A stretch of DNA of 39,917 nt from Streptomyces sp. WZ.A104 (GTDB lineage: Bacteria; Actinomycetota; Actinomycetes; Streptomycetales; Streptomycetaceae), in NCBI RefSeq assembly GCF_002382885.1, contig NZ_NWVL01000069.1, positions 1 through 39,917 on the forward strand. Reading direction: 5' to 3'. Both the position numbers and the translations under genes were made by a program. The notes beneath the pieces were generated by a model. That model was not told the origin of the DNA. It saw only the letters and a list, made by a program, of their open reading frames with translations, and made no database searches. Positions within the stretch are counted from its first letter, which is position 1, and every line of letters starts with the position of its first letter. This document shows positions 15,866-24,571 of this stretch, one piece after another.

Positions 15866-17089
15866 TCAAGTCAACGACGCGAGGACGGTCAGCAGCCGGT
15901 CGATCTCCGCCACGGTGTTGTACACGTGCAGGCTCACACGCACCGAAGCGTCCCGAGGATCGGCTCCGGCCTGGCAAAGGCTGTCTGCGCGCACCATGAA
16001 GCCGTGGCTGTAAAGAATGAACCCGAGATCGTCCGAGGGGATGTCACGGTGCCGGAAGGCGACGATGCCGTGTCGGCGCTGCGCGGCGGGGAGTGCGGAG
16101 TCGGCGGACAGGCTCAGCTGACAACCGAGGACCTCGTACGGGCCCAGGCGCCCGAGCCGGTCCGTCAAGCGGGTGGTGAGCATGGTCGTCCAGTGCTCGA
16201 CGCGCTCCGGTCCGACCGTGTCGAGCCAGTCGAGAGCGGCCCGCAGCGAGACGATGCCCACCGTGTTGGGCGTACCCTGCCAGCCGCCCGGCCGGAACAC
16301 CGGCCCCCGCGCGTTGCGCGCCCAGATCACCCCCGAGCCGGGCAGAGCCATCGCCTTGTGCCCCGAGAAGACCACGAAGTCCACGTCGAGGGACGGATCG
16401 TCGAGGTGGACGGGCAGGTGGCCGACGCTCTGCGCCGCGTCCAGACAGATGGCCACGTCCGGGCCGACCGCTTCGCGGATGCGGTGCACGTTCATGTCGC
16501 CGCCGTAGACGTGGTGGACGTGGGTGGCGGCCACGAAGCGGGTCCGCGGGCCCACGGCCTGGGCCAGGGCCAGGTGGTCGTAGTCTCCGGAGACCGCTTG
16601 GTACGGCAGCGCCAGCACCCGCACCTCGACGCCGCGCTCGGCCAGCAGCTGCCGGGCCTCTATCCAGGGGTCGAGATTGGCCCGGTGGTCGGCGTACGGC
16701 ACGAGGATCTCGTCCCCGTCGGTGAGGTACGCCACGAGCCAGTCACGGGCGACGGTACGCAGGCCCTCGGTGGTGCCGCTGGTGAAGTGGACGCCGGAGC
16801 GGCCCGGTTCGGGGTCGTGGAGGAACTCCTTGACCCGTTCCCGGGTCGACTGCACCAGTTCCGTTGTCCGGTTGGCCCAGGGGTAGGTGCCGCGGCCGGC
16901 GTTGGCGTTCGACGTCGTGAGGTAGGTCTGTACGGCCTCCAGTACGGCACGTGGCTTCTGGGACGTGGCCGCGCTGTCGAGGTAGGCCAGCTCCGGGTGC
17001 GCGGTGACGATGGGGAACTGTTCCCTCGCTTCCTGCTGCCAGCGCGGGCTCTCAGGATCTGCGGAGGGAAGCGGGCCCGCCGGGCTCAT
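15866..17089 (-). CDS. Class V aminotransferase-fold PLP enzyme, cysteine desulfurase-like
   Basis: A 407-residue SufS/CsdA-like enzyme. The PLP lysine is K245 (FSGHKAMALPGSG), the His stacking on PLP is in ATHVHHVYGG (188-197), and the PLP Asp is in ICLDAAQSVGH (214-224). C372 (VRADSLCQ) matches the position of the catalytic cysteine of SufS, so sulfur mobilisation from cysteine is possible. Start ATG 17089 overlaps the upstream TGA (ATGA). Housekeeping SufS is normally within the suf operon; this one sits with a cysteine synthase-rhodanese fusion and a fold-III PLP enzyme, so a specialised C-S lyase or desulfurase role is more likely. Confidence 0.87.
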   Translation of the reverse strand: MSPAGPLPSADPESPRWQQEAREQFPIVTAHPELAYLDSAATSQKPRAVLEAVQTYLTTSNANAGRGTYPWANRTTELVQSTRERVKEFLHDPEPGRSGVHFTSGTTEGLRTVARDWLVAYLTDGDEILVPYADHRANLDPWIEARQLLAERGVEVRVLALPYQAVSGDYDHLALAQAVGPRTRFVAATHVHHVYGGDMNVHRIREAVGPDVAICLDAAQSVGHLPVHLDDPSLDVDFVVFSGHKAMALPGSGVIWARNARGPVFRPGGWQGTPNTVGIVSLRAALDWLDTVGPERVEHWTTMLTTRLTDRLGRLGPYEVLGCQLSLSADSALPAAQRRHGIVAFRHRDIPSDDLGFILYSHGFMVRADSLCQAGADPRDASVRVSLHVYNTVAEIDRLLTVLASLT

Positions 17090-18423
17090 TCGCGCACCAG
17101 CGGTGCGCCTGCGTCCCGCCACGCGACGATCCCGCCGTCCAGACTGCGGGCGTCCGGGTGGCCCATCCGCTTCAGCGCGGCAGCGTAGCGCAGTGATTTC
17201 TCGCCGACGGGGCAGGCGAGCAGCACGGGAGTGCGCTTGCTGAAGGGGAGCCCGCCCCGGAGCAGGTCCTCGAACACCTCGTCGACGATGTTGACCGAGC
17301 CCTCGATGTGAAGGGCGGCATAGGCGTGCGGGCTGCGCAGGTCGACGACGAGTGGCCGGGGATCGCCCTCGGCAGACCAGCGCCGGGCGTCGTCCACCCC
17401 GATGACGCGAGCCTCCGCACGGGCCTCGGCGTCGGTGACGGCCGTCGCGGACCGCTCCTGGGCCGTCCGGCCCAGGAGTTCCGGGCGCCGCTGACGCACA
17501 TAGCCGAGATAGCTCTCGGCCCGGTCGCACACGATGAACACCGCCGTGCGGCGCTGCCCCGTCCCGTCCAGCTCGCCGTCGGCGTACCGCAGCTGCCGAA
17601 CCGTCCCTTGGTAGGCGGCGCCGCCGGTCGGTCCGCTCAGCAGTCCGCAGCGGCGGATCAGGGTGACCATCCCGTCGATGGCCTCGTCCGAGGTGACCGA
17701 CTCGATGGTGTCGTACGTCGCCGGGTCGAACAGGCCGACCTCGTGGACCTCGTCGATGGTGCGGATGCCCGGTATGAAGTCCGATTTGTGGGCGACCAGG
17801 CCGAGGACCCGTACGCGCGGGTCGTGCTCGCGCAGGACCTTGGCGACGCCGGTCGACGAACCGGCCGTACCCACGCAGGCGATGAACCAGTCCGGTGCCC
17901 GCCCGTCCAGGTCCTTCACGATCTCGGGCCCGGTGCCCTCCGCGTGGGCCTCGACGTTACGGGGGTTGAAGTACTGGTCGGTGTGCAGGTACGTGCTCCC
18001 CGGGTCGGAGAGCGCCCGGTGGAAGTGCGTCAGCGGGTCGTCCGTGTCGGTCGGATCGAGGCACTCGCTGCGCCCGGGAAGTTCCTCGATCTCGGCGCCG
18101 ATGAGCAGCAGGAGTTCCTTGATCTCGGGGACGCGCATGCGGTTGGTGACGCTCTTGAACCTCACTCCGTGCATACCGGCCAGCAGGGCCAGCGCCTTGG
18201 CCGTGTTGCCGCTGGAAAGCTCCACGAGCGTTCCGTCACCCCCGGCGGCAGCCTCCAGGTGGGACCGGGCCATTTGCCAGGCGGGCCGGTCCTTGACGGA
18301 CCCGAACGGATTGAGCATCTCCAGTTTGGCGTAGAGGTCGATGTTGCGCAGTCCGTGCACGGCGGGATCGATGCGCACCAGAGGCGTGTTGCCTATGGCC
18401 TCGGTGATGCTGTCATACCTCAT
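17086..18423 (-). CDS. Cysteine synthase-like PLP enzyme fused to rhodanese domain
   Basis: A 445-residue two-domain protein. Residues 1-320 are a fold-type II (cysteine synthase/CBS family) enzyme: IGNTPLVRI at 10-18, PLP lysine K44 in NPFGSVKDRPA, and SSGNTAKAL as the phosphate/substrate loop. After a linker, residues about 335-445 form a rhodanese domain with active-site Cys C404 in CPVGEKS. The fusion suggests that sulfur carried as persulfide on the rhodanese is delivered to, or taken from, the beta-substitution site. It overlaps the preceding gene by 11 bases and the following one by 4. The nucleophile and acceptor are unknown. Confidence 0.88.
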   Translation of the reverse strand: MRYDSITEAIGNTPLVRIDPAVHGLRNIDLYAKLEMLNPFGSVKDRPAWQMARSHLEAAAGGDGTLVELSSGNTAKALALLAGMHGVRFKSVTNRMRVPEIKELLLLIGAEIEELPGRSECLDPTDTDDPLTHFHRALSDPGSTYLHTDQYFNPRNVEAHAEGTGPEIVKDLDGRAPDWFIACVGTAGSSTGVAKVLREHDPRVRVLGLVAHKSDFIPGIRTIDEVHEVGLFDPATYDTIESVTSDEAIDGMVTLIRRCGLLSGPTGGAAYQGTVRQLRYADGELDGTGQRRTAVFIVCDRAESYLGYVRQRRPELLGRTAQERSATAVTDAEARAEARVIGVDDARRWSAEGDPRPLVVDLRSPHAYAALHIEGSVNIVDEVFEDLLRGGLPFSKRTPVLLACPVGEKSLRYAAALKRMGHPDARSLDGGIVAWRDAGAPLVRE

Positions 18424-19915
18424 CCGACTGCTCCCCCACGGGTGTGATCGGCCAGTAGTCCTCGTCCGGGCACCAGTGCCAGGACTCGCCCCGCCGCTCC
18501 ACCGCGACCGTGCGCGCGACGGGCTGCCGCTGCGCGTGATGGGCGCGGAAGTCCATGGCATAGCCGACGGTGTTGACGAAGGCCAGCAGATCCCCCGCCC
18601 GCGGCAGCCGGGGCAGGAAGACCAAGCGCCGAGTGATGAGGTCACCTTCCAGGCAGAGGTTGCCCGCGAGGTAGACACCGACCGGCTCCCCGTCACCGGG
18701 GGCGGCTTCACCTCGCGGCAGCAGGACGGGGTCCACCAGGACGCCGTGCTCCTCCAGGCTCATGTCGCCCGCGTTCATGGCGAGCTGCACCAGGTACTGC
18801 CCGGAGCCCGTGTCCACGGGACGTACGTCCAGCACGCGGGCGAGCGAGAGTCCGCACTGGTCGACCAGTGAGCGGCCGGGTTCGATGTGCAGGTCGTGGA
18901 GGTGCTCCAGCAGGAGGGTGGCGGGCGGTCGGCCCAGCACCGGCGCGGGCAGTGAGAGCAGCTCGTCGAGGTAGCCGGGGCCGGCGGTGGGGCGGTACGC
19001 GGGGTACAGCGCGGCGGCACCGCGCACCGTGCCGCCCTCGTTGCGCAGCCCGTATCCGTGACCGCGCCAGGTCAACGGCGGGCGGACGCCGAGCACCGCC
19101 TCGGTCAGCGCGGTGGTCCACCGCTCCCACTCCTCCGCCTCGGCGACGTAGCCGACGCCGAAACCGCCCCCGATGTCGAGAGCGCGCGGCGCGAGTCCCC
19201 GTGCCCGGCATTCGTCCATGAACAGCACGCACTGCTCCAGCGCCCGCGCCTTCTCCTCGATGCCGGTGGTGTCGAGGTGGTAGGCGGCGCCGATGAACTC
19301 CACGGTCTCCACGTTGCGTTCGAGCGCCGACAGCAGCGCCTCCGCGTCCCGTACCGGAGTGCCGAACCGGCTGCGCCGGGAGAGCAGTCGGGTGCCCGCT
19401 CCCTCGCGGCCGGAGGCGCACTCGAACCCCGACAGGCGCACCAGCACGGCGACCCGGCCGAGCCCGTGCGCGCGCACCAGGCCGGAGAGCCGTTCCAGTT
19501 CCCCGGGCGAGTCCAGGCTGACCGTCGCACCCACACGGGCCGCCAGCCAGAGGAACGCGGAATCCTTGGGGCCGGTGGCCATGATGCGGTCGCCGGTGAA
19601 CCCGCAACCCAGCGCGTGCCTCAGCTCCGCCACGGAGGCGACGTCGACGCCGACGGCGGCCGGGTCCTCCGCCGCCAGCCGCCGCAGCAGGGCGCTGGAA
19701 CGGTTCGTCTTGTGTGCGAAGTACACGCGTCCGGTGAGATGGTGACGGTCGTAGACGACGCGGAAGCGGGCGACGTTCTCGGCCACGGCCTCGGGGATCA
19801 GCACGTTGAGCGGCGACCCCAGCACGTCGACGAGCGAGTGCAGGAAGGGCCGGTCCGTCAGCAGTGCGGCGAGCGGTGGCTCCATCCTGGGCCTCAGATA
19901 TAAGGGCGCGTCCAC
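18413..19915 (-). CDS. Y4yA-type fold-III PLP-dependent enzyme (decarboxylase/racemase-like)
   Basis: A 500-residue alanine racemase/ornithine-DAP decarboxylase fold enzyme. K69 in VYFAHKTNRS is the PLP lysine of the barrel; further sites are HLDTTG near 209, the phosphate-binding GGGFGVGY near 249 and EPGRSLVDQCG near 353. It resembles the Y4yA group named after the Rhizobium NGR234 protein. GTG 19915 has GGGAGGGG about eight bases upstream; ATG 19885 is a weaker alternative. First gene of the operon that continues with the cysteine synthase-rhodanese and SufS-like genes. A weak Zur-like half site (TGGAAAC, complement of 19973-19979) lies upstream. Decarboxylase versus racemase activity cannot be decided. 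Confidence 0.82.
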   Translation of the reverse strand: MDAPLYLRPRMEPPLAALLTDRPFLHSLVDVLGSPLNVLIPEAVAENVARFRVVYDRHHLTGRVYFAHKTNRSSALLRRLAAEDPAAVGVDVASVAELRHALGCGFTGDRIMATGPKDSAFLWLAARVGATVSLDSPGELERLSGLVRAHGLGRVAVLVRLSGFECASGREGAGTRLLSRRSRFGTPVRDAEALLSALERNVETVEFIGAAYHLDTTGIEEKARALEQCVLFMDECRARGLAPRALDIGGGFGVGYVAEAEEWERWTTALTEAVLGVRPPLTWRGHGYGLRNEGGTVRGAAALYPAYRPTAGPGYLDELLSLPAPVLGRPPATLLLEHLHDLHIEPGRSLVDQCGLSLARVLDVRPVDTGSGQYLVQLAMNAGDMSLEEHGVLVDPVLLPRGEAAPGDGEPVGVYLAGNLCLEGDLITRRLVFLPRLPRAGDLLAFVNTVGYAMDFRAHHAQRQPVARTVAVERRGESWHWCPDEDYWPITPVGEQSDEV

Positions 19916-20114
19916 GTAAGACCCCTCCCGGTGTCGGCGGACCGCCGAAGCGACGATCGCTCGGGAGTAGTCGTTTCCAGGTACACCCGCTCCTAAGCGT
20001 CACCGGTCCGGTTCCCGGAGCGGAGTCCCGGGCCCGGGAGAGGGTGCTGAGGCTGCGGTCGAGGGCGATCCCGGGGCTGCTTGTGAGTGCTGAGCACACC
20101 GGCGGGGCAGGCGT

Positions 20115-20157
20115 GTGCCCTCGCCACCGCGTCATCGAGCCGTGGCGGCGAGGGCAC
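20115..20157 (-). terminator. Terminator hairpin after the first aztD-like gene
   Basis: gtgccctcgcc (20115-20125) and ggcgagggcac (20147-20157) are exact reverse complements around a 21-base loop, 15 bases beyond the stop of the AztD-like gene. It probably ends the azt operon. The remainder of 19916-20114 is the promoter area of the PLP operon. Confidence 0.7.
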
Positions 20158-20171
20158 GAAGGCGGTCCGGG

Positions 20172-21374
20172 TCAGTGTCCGGCGACGACGCCCGACAGCT
20201 CGTTGGTGCTCTTCGGCAGGGTGACCGAGCTGATCTTCTTCCCCGTTTCCACGTCGATGGCGTGCAGCGCCTTCTCGGCGGGCTCGGAGACGTAGGCAAC
20301 GTGCCCGCGCACGAACAGGGTGGGCCGGGCCTGCTGCCAGTCCAGCGGCTCCTGCCAGTCGCCCACGGCGGGGATCTTCTTCTCGATCCCGCCGGTGTTC
20401 GGGTCGATGACGTGGATGGCGCCGTCGGTGCCGAGGACCAGGGCCTCGCCGTGCGGGCCGCGGGCCAGCGAGCGGAAGGAGTAGCTGGTGCCCAGGTCCA
20501 CCAGGCGCAGCTTCTTCCTCTCGGTGTCGATGAGGGAGACGCGGGAGGGTCGCTCCAGCTCGGCGTCGGGGTCGCTCTTGTAGTCGCCCAGCAGGACGGG
20601 CGAGGCGTCGCTGCCTGCCTGGTTGCCGATGCGGCCGTAGTCGTCGGGCGAGTCGATCTTGGTGAACCTGCCGTCCTGGTAGATCAGGATGCCGTCCTCG
20701 CAGCCGATGCCCACGGCTTCGTTCTTGGCGGCGGCCTCGCCGTGGACGCCGGGGCAGTCCTCGCTGCGCGCGATCTCCTTGTTGTTCCGGTCCAGCACCA
20801 GCGCGCCGGTGCGCTTCTCCTCGGTCCCCAGGGTGCTCACGAGTTTGCCGTCGGCCAGTTCGATGGCGACGCCGTGGTGCGGCTCGGCGGAGGTGTAGGT
20901 GCGCCCTGCGGGCTTCTTGCCGCTGCTCAGTGCCGTGGGGTCAAAGACGTTGACCTCTCCGGTGCCGTCGGTGAAGAGCACGGTCTTCGCGGCGTGGCGG
21001 ACCACGTGGCCCGGCTTGGCGCCCTTGTACTCGATGCCGGTGAGGGCCTGGTCGGTGGCGTCCAGGACGCGGAACCCGCTGTCGGTGGAGACCATGACGT
21101 GGTCCTTGTCACCCGCGGGGTTGACCCGGTTGAAGCCCGGCAGGTCAATGGTCTTGGCGAGCTTCAGGCTCTCGCCGTCGAGGATGTACAGGCCGCCGTC
21201 GAAGGTGGCGACCAGCGGCTCCTCGACCGCCACCGCGGGCGTGGCGCTCGCGGTTCCGTCGGACCTGGTGTCGGTGGAGGAGGCGCTCTCTGGGCCACAG
21301 GCGGTCAGGACCGTGGAGATGGCCAGGGCCAGTGCCGTGCCCGTGAGGGCTCTGCCGCGTATCGACTTGTTCAT
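20172..21374 (-). CDS. AztD-like zinc metallochaperone lipoprotein, copy 1
   Basis: A 400-residue secreted lipoprotein: the basic start MNKSIRGRALTGT, a hydrophobic segment and lipobox LTAC near residue 26. The mature part consists of repeated beta-strand blades (LYILDGESLKL, FRVLDATDQAL, IHVIDPNTGGI, LHAIDVETGKK) typical of a beta-propeller. His-containing loops include AEPHHG and GVHGEAA. In Paracoccus, AztD is a periplasmic chaperone that hands zinc to AztC. AGAAAGGAAC precedes the ATG. It is the last gene of the minus-strand azt set, 88 bases after aztC, and a second AztD-like gene lies just upstream of aztC. Confidence 0.8.
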   Translation of the reverse strand: MNKSIRGRALTGTALALAISTVLTACGPESASSTDTRSDGTASATPAVAVEEPLVATFDGGLYILDGESLKLAKTIDLPGFNRVNPAGDKDHVMVSTDSGFRVLDATDQALTGIEYKGAKPGHVVRHAAKTVLFTDGTGEVNVFDPTALSSGKKPAGRTYTSAEPHHGVAIELADGKLVSTLGTEEKRTGALVLDRNNKEIARSEDCPGVHGEAAAKNEAVGIGCEDGILIYQDGRFTKIDSPDDYGRIGNQAGSDASPVLLGDYKSDPDAELERPSRVSLIDTERKKLRLVDLGTSYSFRSLARGPHGEALVLGTDGAIHVIDPNTGGIEKKIPAVGDWQEPLDWQQARPTLFVRGHVAYVSEPAEKALHAIDVETGKKISSVTLPKSTNELSGVVAGH

Positions 21375-21462
21375 CGGTCTGTTCCTTTCTGCACCGCGCG
21401 GTGGCGGCATGGGGGTACGACGAGCCGGCGCCCGATGGCGGGGGGGCGGGAGGCTCGGAGGG

Positions 21463-22440
21463 TCAGTCGCCGGTCAGGCCGGTGACCATGGCGGTGGTGT
21501 TGGCGCGCATCATCCGCAGGTAGGTGTCGGCGCCCGCGCCCTTGGCGGTCAGGGACTCCGAGTGGAGTTCGACGACACGAACCCCGCCGCCCAGTTCCGT
21601 TCGCAGTACCTCGGCGAGCCGCTTGGGCTGGGAGGAGTCGGCGAAGACGGTGCGTACGCCCGCTCCCTCCATCGCCTCGGTCAGGGAGCGCAGGTCCGAG
21701 GAGCTGGGCGAGGCCAGCGTGGTGCCGCTGGGAATGACCGCGCCGATCACCTCGAAGCCGAAGCGTTCGGCGAGGTAGCCGAAGACGTGGTGGTTGGTGA
21801 CCAGGGCCCGCTGGTCCGCGGGGACTCGGCCGAAGGACGTCTCCATCCAGGTGGTGAGGTCCGTGAGTTGCTTCGCGTAGCGGTCGGCGTTGGCCCGTAT
21901 CGTGGCGGGGTCCACGCTGTTGACGTGCTCGATGACCTGCTCGGCTATCAGGCCGGTGACCCTGTGCATCCGGTCGGGGTCTGTCCAGAAGTGCGGGTCG
22001 GGCTGCCCTTCCTCGCCCTCGGGGCCGCCGTCGTCGGCGGTGTGGAAGGTGAGCGGGTCGGCCGCCTCGCCGGCCGCGAAGGTGGCGACACCGGACTCGC
22101 GAGCGGCGCCCACGTGCCGCAGTACGTTCTCCTCCAGGCCCAGGCCGTTGTAGACAACCAGATCGGCCTGTTCCAGCTCGGCGGCCTGCACCGCCGACAG
22201 ACCGAAGGAGTGCGGGTCGGCGTTGGGCTTCATCAGGACAGTGACGTCGGCCTCGTCGCCGACGATCTCGCGGGTGACGTCGCCGAGGATGTTGGTCGTG
22301 ACGACGATGCCGGGTCGGTCGTCATCGGTCGCGCAGGCGGTGGCGGTCGCGACTGTCACGAGGGCGATCAGCCCCGCGATCAGGTGTCGCAGGCGAGCGG
22401 CTCCCACCCTCGCGCGACGCTTCACCTCGGTGGGGCTCAT
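21463..22440 (-). CDS. aztC: Zinc ABC transporter substrate-binding lipoprotein
   Basis: A 325-residue cluster A-I (ZnuA/AztC family) binding protein. A hydrophobic signal (19-34) ends in a lipobox-like TATAC with C36. Candidate zinc ligands are H77 (DPHSFGL), H150 (DPHFWTDP), H217/H218 (TNHHVFGY) and D268 (FADSSQP). The loop before H150 is acidic (GPEGEEGQPDP) rather than His-rich. The ATG overlaps the TGA of the AztD-like gene upstream by 4 bases. It captures zinc outside the membrane for the AztB permease. Confidence 0.92.
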   Translation of the reverse strand: MSPTEVKRRARVGAARLRHLIAGLIALVTVATATACATDDDRPGIVVTTNILGDVTREIVGDEADVTVLMKPNADPHSFGLSAVQAAELEQADLVVYNGLGLEENVLRHVGAARESGVATFAAGEAADPLTFHTADDGGPEGEEGQPDPHFWTDPDRMHRVTGLIAEQVIEHVNSVDPATIRANADRYAKQLTDLTTWMETSFGRVPADQRALVTNHHVFGYLAERFGFEVIGAVIPSGTTLASPSSSDLRSLTEAMEGAGVRTVFADSSQPKRLAEVLRTELGGGVRVVELHSESLTAKGAGADTYLRMMRANTTAMVTGLTGD

Positions 22441-23672
22441 CGTCCGGTCTCCACCATGAGGACCGGCTTGACGTCCAGGTCGAAGGAGCGCGCGATGCGC
22501 AGGCCGTCGTTGTAGTCGATCTCGAACACCTTCTTGCCCTCGGGGTCGTTGACGTAGGCGCGGCTGCGGTCGACCTCGATGACCGGGGCGCTGCCGTCGG
22601 AGCCGTCCCGTTTGCCTGCTGTCAACAGCGACTTGGTCCGTGCGGTCCGCTTTCCGGACGCGACGTCATAGCCGTGCACCGAGCCGTCGGTCTCCAGAAC
22701 CAGCAGCGGGGAGCCCTCGCCGGCCGTGTTGGCCGCGACGACGGGCCCGGTGTCCACCCGCTTCCAGGTCCGCTCGGTGACGTCGAGGATCCAGACGGCG
22801 TCCTCTCCGGCCGGGGCGGTGAGGGTGTCGCTGCCGGGTCGATGGCGGAAGGCGGTGGCTCGTTCCCGCGCCGGGACGTGCTTCGGGTACGGGATCTCCT
22901 CGGCGGTGAAGGCGCCGCCCTGCGCACGCACGAGCAGGGCGCCGTCCGTGCAGCCGAGGATCACGCCGCGCCGGGTGACGGCGTCTCCTCGGGGTGCCTC
23001 GCACGTCGCGTCCGGGGAAGCCACGCGTTCGCCCTTGCGGTCGAGGACGACGAGTTCGGTGGTGCCGCCCTTGTTCGCGAAGGCGAGCAGGTGTTCGTCG
23101 TACGGCACGACGACACCGGTGTAAGTGCCGTGCAGCGTCCGAGGAGTGGCGACCTGCCCTTTCTCCAGCTCGCTGCGGTCGTAGAGGAGGGTGCGGCCGT
23201 TCTCGTCGGTCACCGCGGTCACGGCGGCATCACTGCGTATCTGTGCTCGGCTGCCCGCAGGAAGCTCACCCACGTCCCGCGTCGCAGCGCTGTAGTAGTG
23301 GACGTGGTCCCCGTGGTCCACCGTCCAGGCGCCGCTGTCGAGCACACGGGTGCCGCCGGGCGCGTGGAGGTAGCCGAACCTGCCGTCCGTGCCCAGCCGA
23401 ACGGCGTCCTTCACCTGGGCCGTCCTGTGCACCTTGCCGGTGATGAGGTCGAGAACCCCGGTGTTTCCGCTGTCCGGGTCGTTCAGGAGGAGTCGGGACT
23501 GCTGCTCGGCGGCCTCCTGGGCTCCCTCGACGTACCCGTGCGGAGTGGCGGACGTGGGACTCGCGGCGGGTCGCGCGGCGTCGTGCTTCTCCTCCGCGCA
23601 ACTCGTGGTGAGCAGCGCGGTGAGAACCAGTGCGGCCGATGCCCACGGAGCGACGTTTCTGTGGACGGTCAT
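22437..23672 (-). CDS. aztD: AztD-like zinc metallochaperone lipoprotein, copy 2
   Basis: A 411-residue lipoprotein with signal peptide and lipobox LTTSC (C25), followed by a propeller-like repeat structure resembling copy 1 but strongly diverged. A His/Asp cluster, DHGDHVHYYS near residues 118-127, is a plausible zinc site, matching the N-terminal His-rich site known in AztD. AGAGGCGAT precedes the ATG. It lies between aztB and aztC, and its stop overlaps the aztC start, so it is the more likely orthologue of AztD, acting as zinc donor to AztC. Confidence 0.82.
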   Translation of the reverse strand: MTVHRNVAPWASAALVLTALLTTSCAEEKHDAARPAASPTSATPHGYVEGAQEAAEQQSRLLLNDPDSGNTGVLDLITGKVHRTAQVKDAVRLGTDGRFGYLHAPGGTRVLDSGAWTVDHGDHVHYYSAATRDVGELPAGSRAQIRSDAAVTAVTDENGRTLLYDRSELEKGQVATPRTLHGTYTGVVVPYDEHLLAFANKGGTTELVVLDRKGERVASPDATCEAPRGDAVTRRGVILGCTDGALLVRAQGGAFTAEEIPYPKHVPARERATAFRHRPGSDTLTAPAGEDAVWILDVTERTWKRVDTGPVVAANTAGEGSPLLVLETDGSVHGYDVASGKRTARTKSLLTAGKRDGSDGSAPVIEVDRSRAYVNDPEGKKVFEIDYNDGLRIARSFDLDVKPVLMVETGR

Positions 23673-23693
23673 GGTGATCGCCTCTGGCTTCTT

Positions 23694-24554
23694 TCAGTTG
23701 ACTTCGAGCAGGGGTGCCGTGGAGCGGACCTGGCGCGTGCGGCGGTCTCGCAGGCCGGACAGCACGTGGGAGAGGAAGAACAGGCTCACCGCGAGGGCCG
23801 CGACAGTCGCGCCGGCTGCGGTGCTCAGGTGCCAGGACAGCAGCAGGCCGCCGAACGTGGCCAGGGTGCCGAGCAGTGCGGCGAGCGCCATGACCCCGCA
23901 CACGGAGCGGGCCCAGGGCACGGCGGCCGCCGGCGGTGCGATGAGCAGCCCGAGGACGAGCAGCGTGCCCACGATGTGGAACGAGGCGACGATCGCCAGA
24001 CCGAGCAGGCCGAGGAGCACCGCGTGGGCCAGGCGCGGCCGCAGCCCCAGGGTGTGGGCCTTGCGCGAGTCGAACGCCAGGGCCAGGAAGGCACGGTGGC
24101 CGAGGACCGACACCGCCAGCGCCACGAGCAACGCCGCCGCGAGCACGAGGAGATCCTGCTGTCTGACGGCGAGGACGTCGCCGAAGAGGAAGCCGGTCAG
24201 GTCGACCGCGAAGGACTGCGACCGCGACACGATGATCACGCCGAGCGAGAGCATGCCGACGAACAGCAGCCCGATGCCGGTGTCCTGCGACAGCCTCGGC
24301 GTACGGCCCAGCACGGTGACGCCCGCCGTCATGACGGCGGCACTGACCACCGCGCCCACCATCAGATTTCCCCCGAGCAGCGCGGCGACCGCGACGCCCG
24401 GCAGCAGCCCGTGGGACATGGCGTCACCGAGGAAGGCCATCCCCCTCAGCACCACCCAGGTGCCCGCCAGCGCACAGATGGCGGAGACCAGCATCCCGCC
24501 CCACAGGGCCCGCTGCACGAAGGTCACCTCGAACGGGACCGTCAACCATTCCAT
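23694..24554 (-). CDS. aztB: Zinc ABC transporter permease
   Basis: A 286-residue ABC-3 family permease with eight or nine hydrophobic helices. The family segment LRGMAFLGDAMSHGLLPGVA (36-55) is evident, including the SHG motif that contacts the substrate path. The gene starts 15 bases from aztA on the other strand, and the Zur box lies just upstream. Overlap-free but close spacing (21 bases) to the AztD-like gene downstream. It forms the membrane channel for zinc with AztA. Confidence 0.93.
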   Translation of the reverse strand: MEWLTVPFEVTFVQRALWGGMLVSAICALAGTWVVLRGMAFLGDAMSHGLLPGVAVAALLGGNLMVGAVVSAAVMTAGVTVLGRTPRLSQDTGIGLLFVGMLSLGVIIVSRSQSFAVDLTGFLFGDVLAVRQQDLLVLAAALLVALAVSVLGHRAFLALAFDSRKAHTLGLRPRLAHAVLLGLLGLAIVASFHIVGTLLVLGLLIAPPAAAVPWARSVCGVMALAALLGTLATFGGLLLSWHLSTAAGATVAALAVSLFFLSHVLSGLRDRRTRQVRSTAPLLEVN

Positions 24555-24565
24555 GCCCCGGACAC

Positions 24566-24571
24566 TACAAT
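24566..24571 (+). promoter_or_regulatory. Candidate -10 element for a leaderless aztA transcript
   Basis: TACAAT at 24566-24571 places the expected transcription start at about 24578-24579, exactly at the ATG at 24579. No ribosome binding site exists before either ATG (24570, 24579), consistent with a leaderless message. A good -35 is not visible. Confidence 0.5.

Noticed and set aside
15866..17089. Assignment of the class V PLP enzyme as the housekeeping SufS
   Set aside because: No suf genes are adjacent and the neighbours are specialised PLP and rhodanese genes, so only a SufS-like label is supported.
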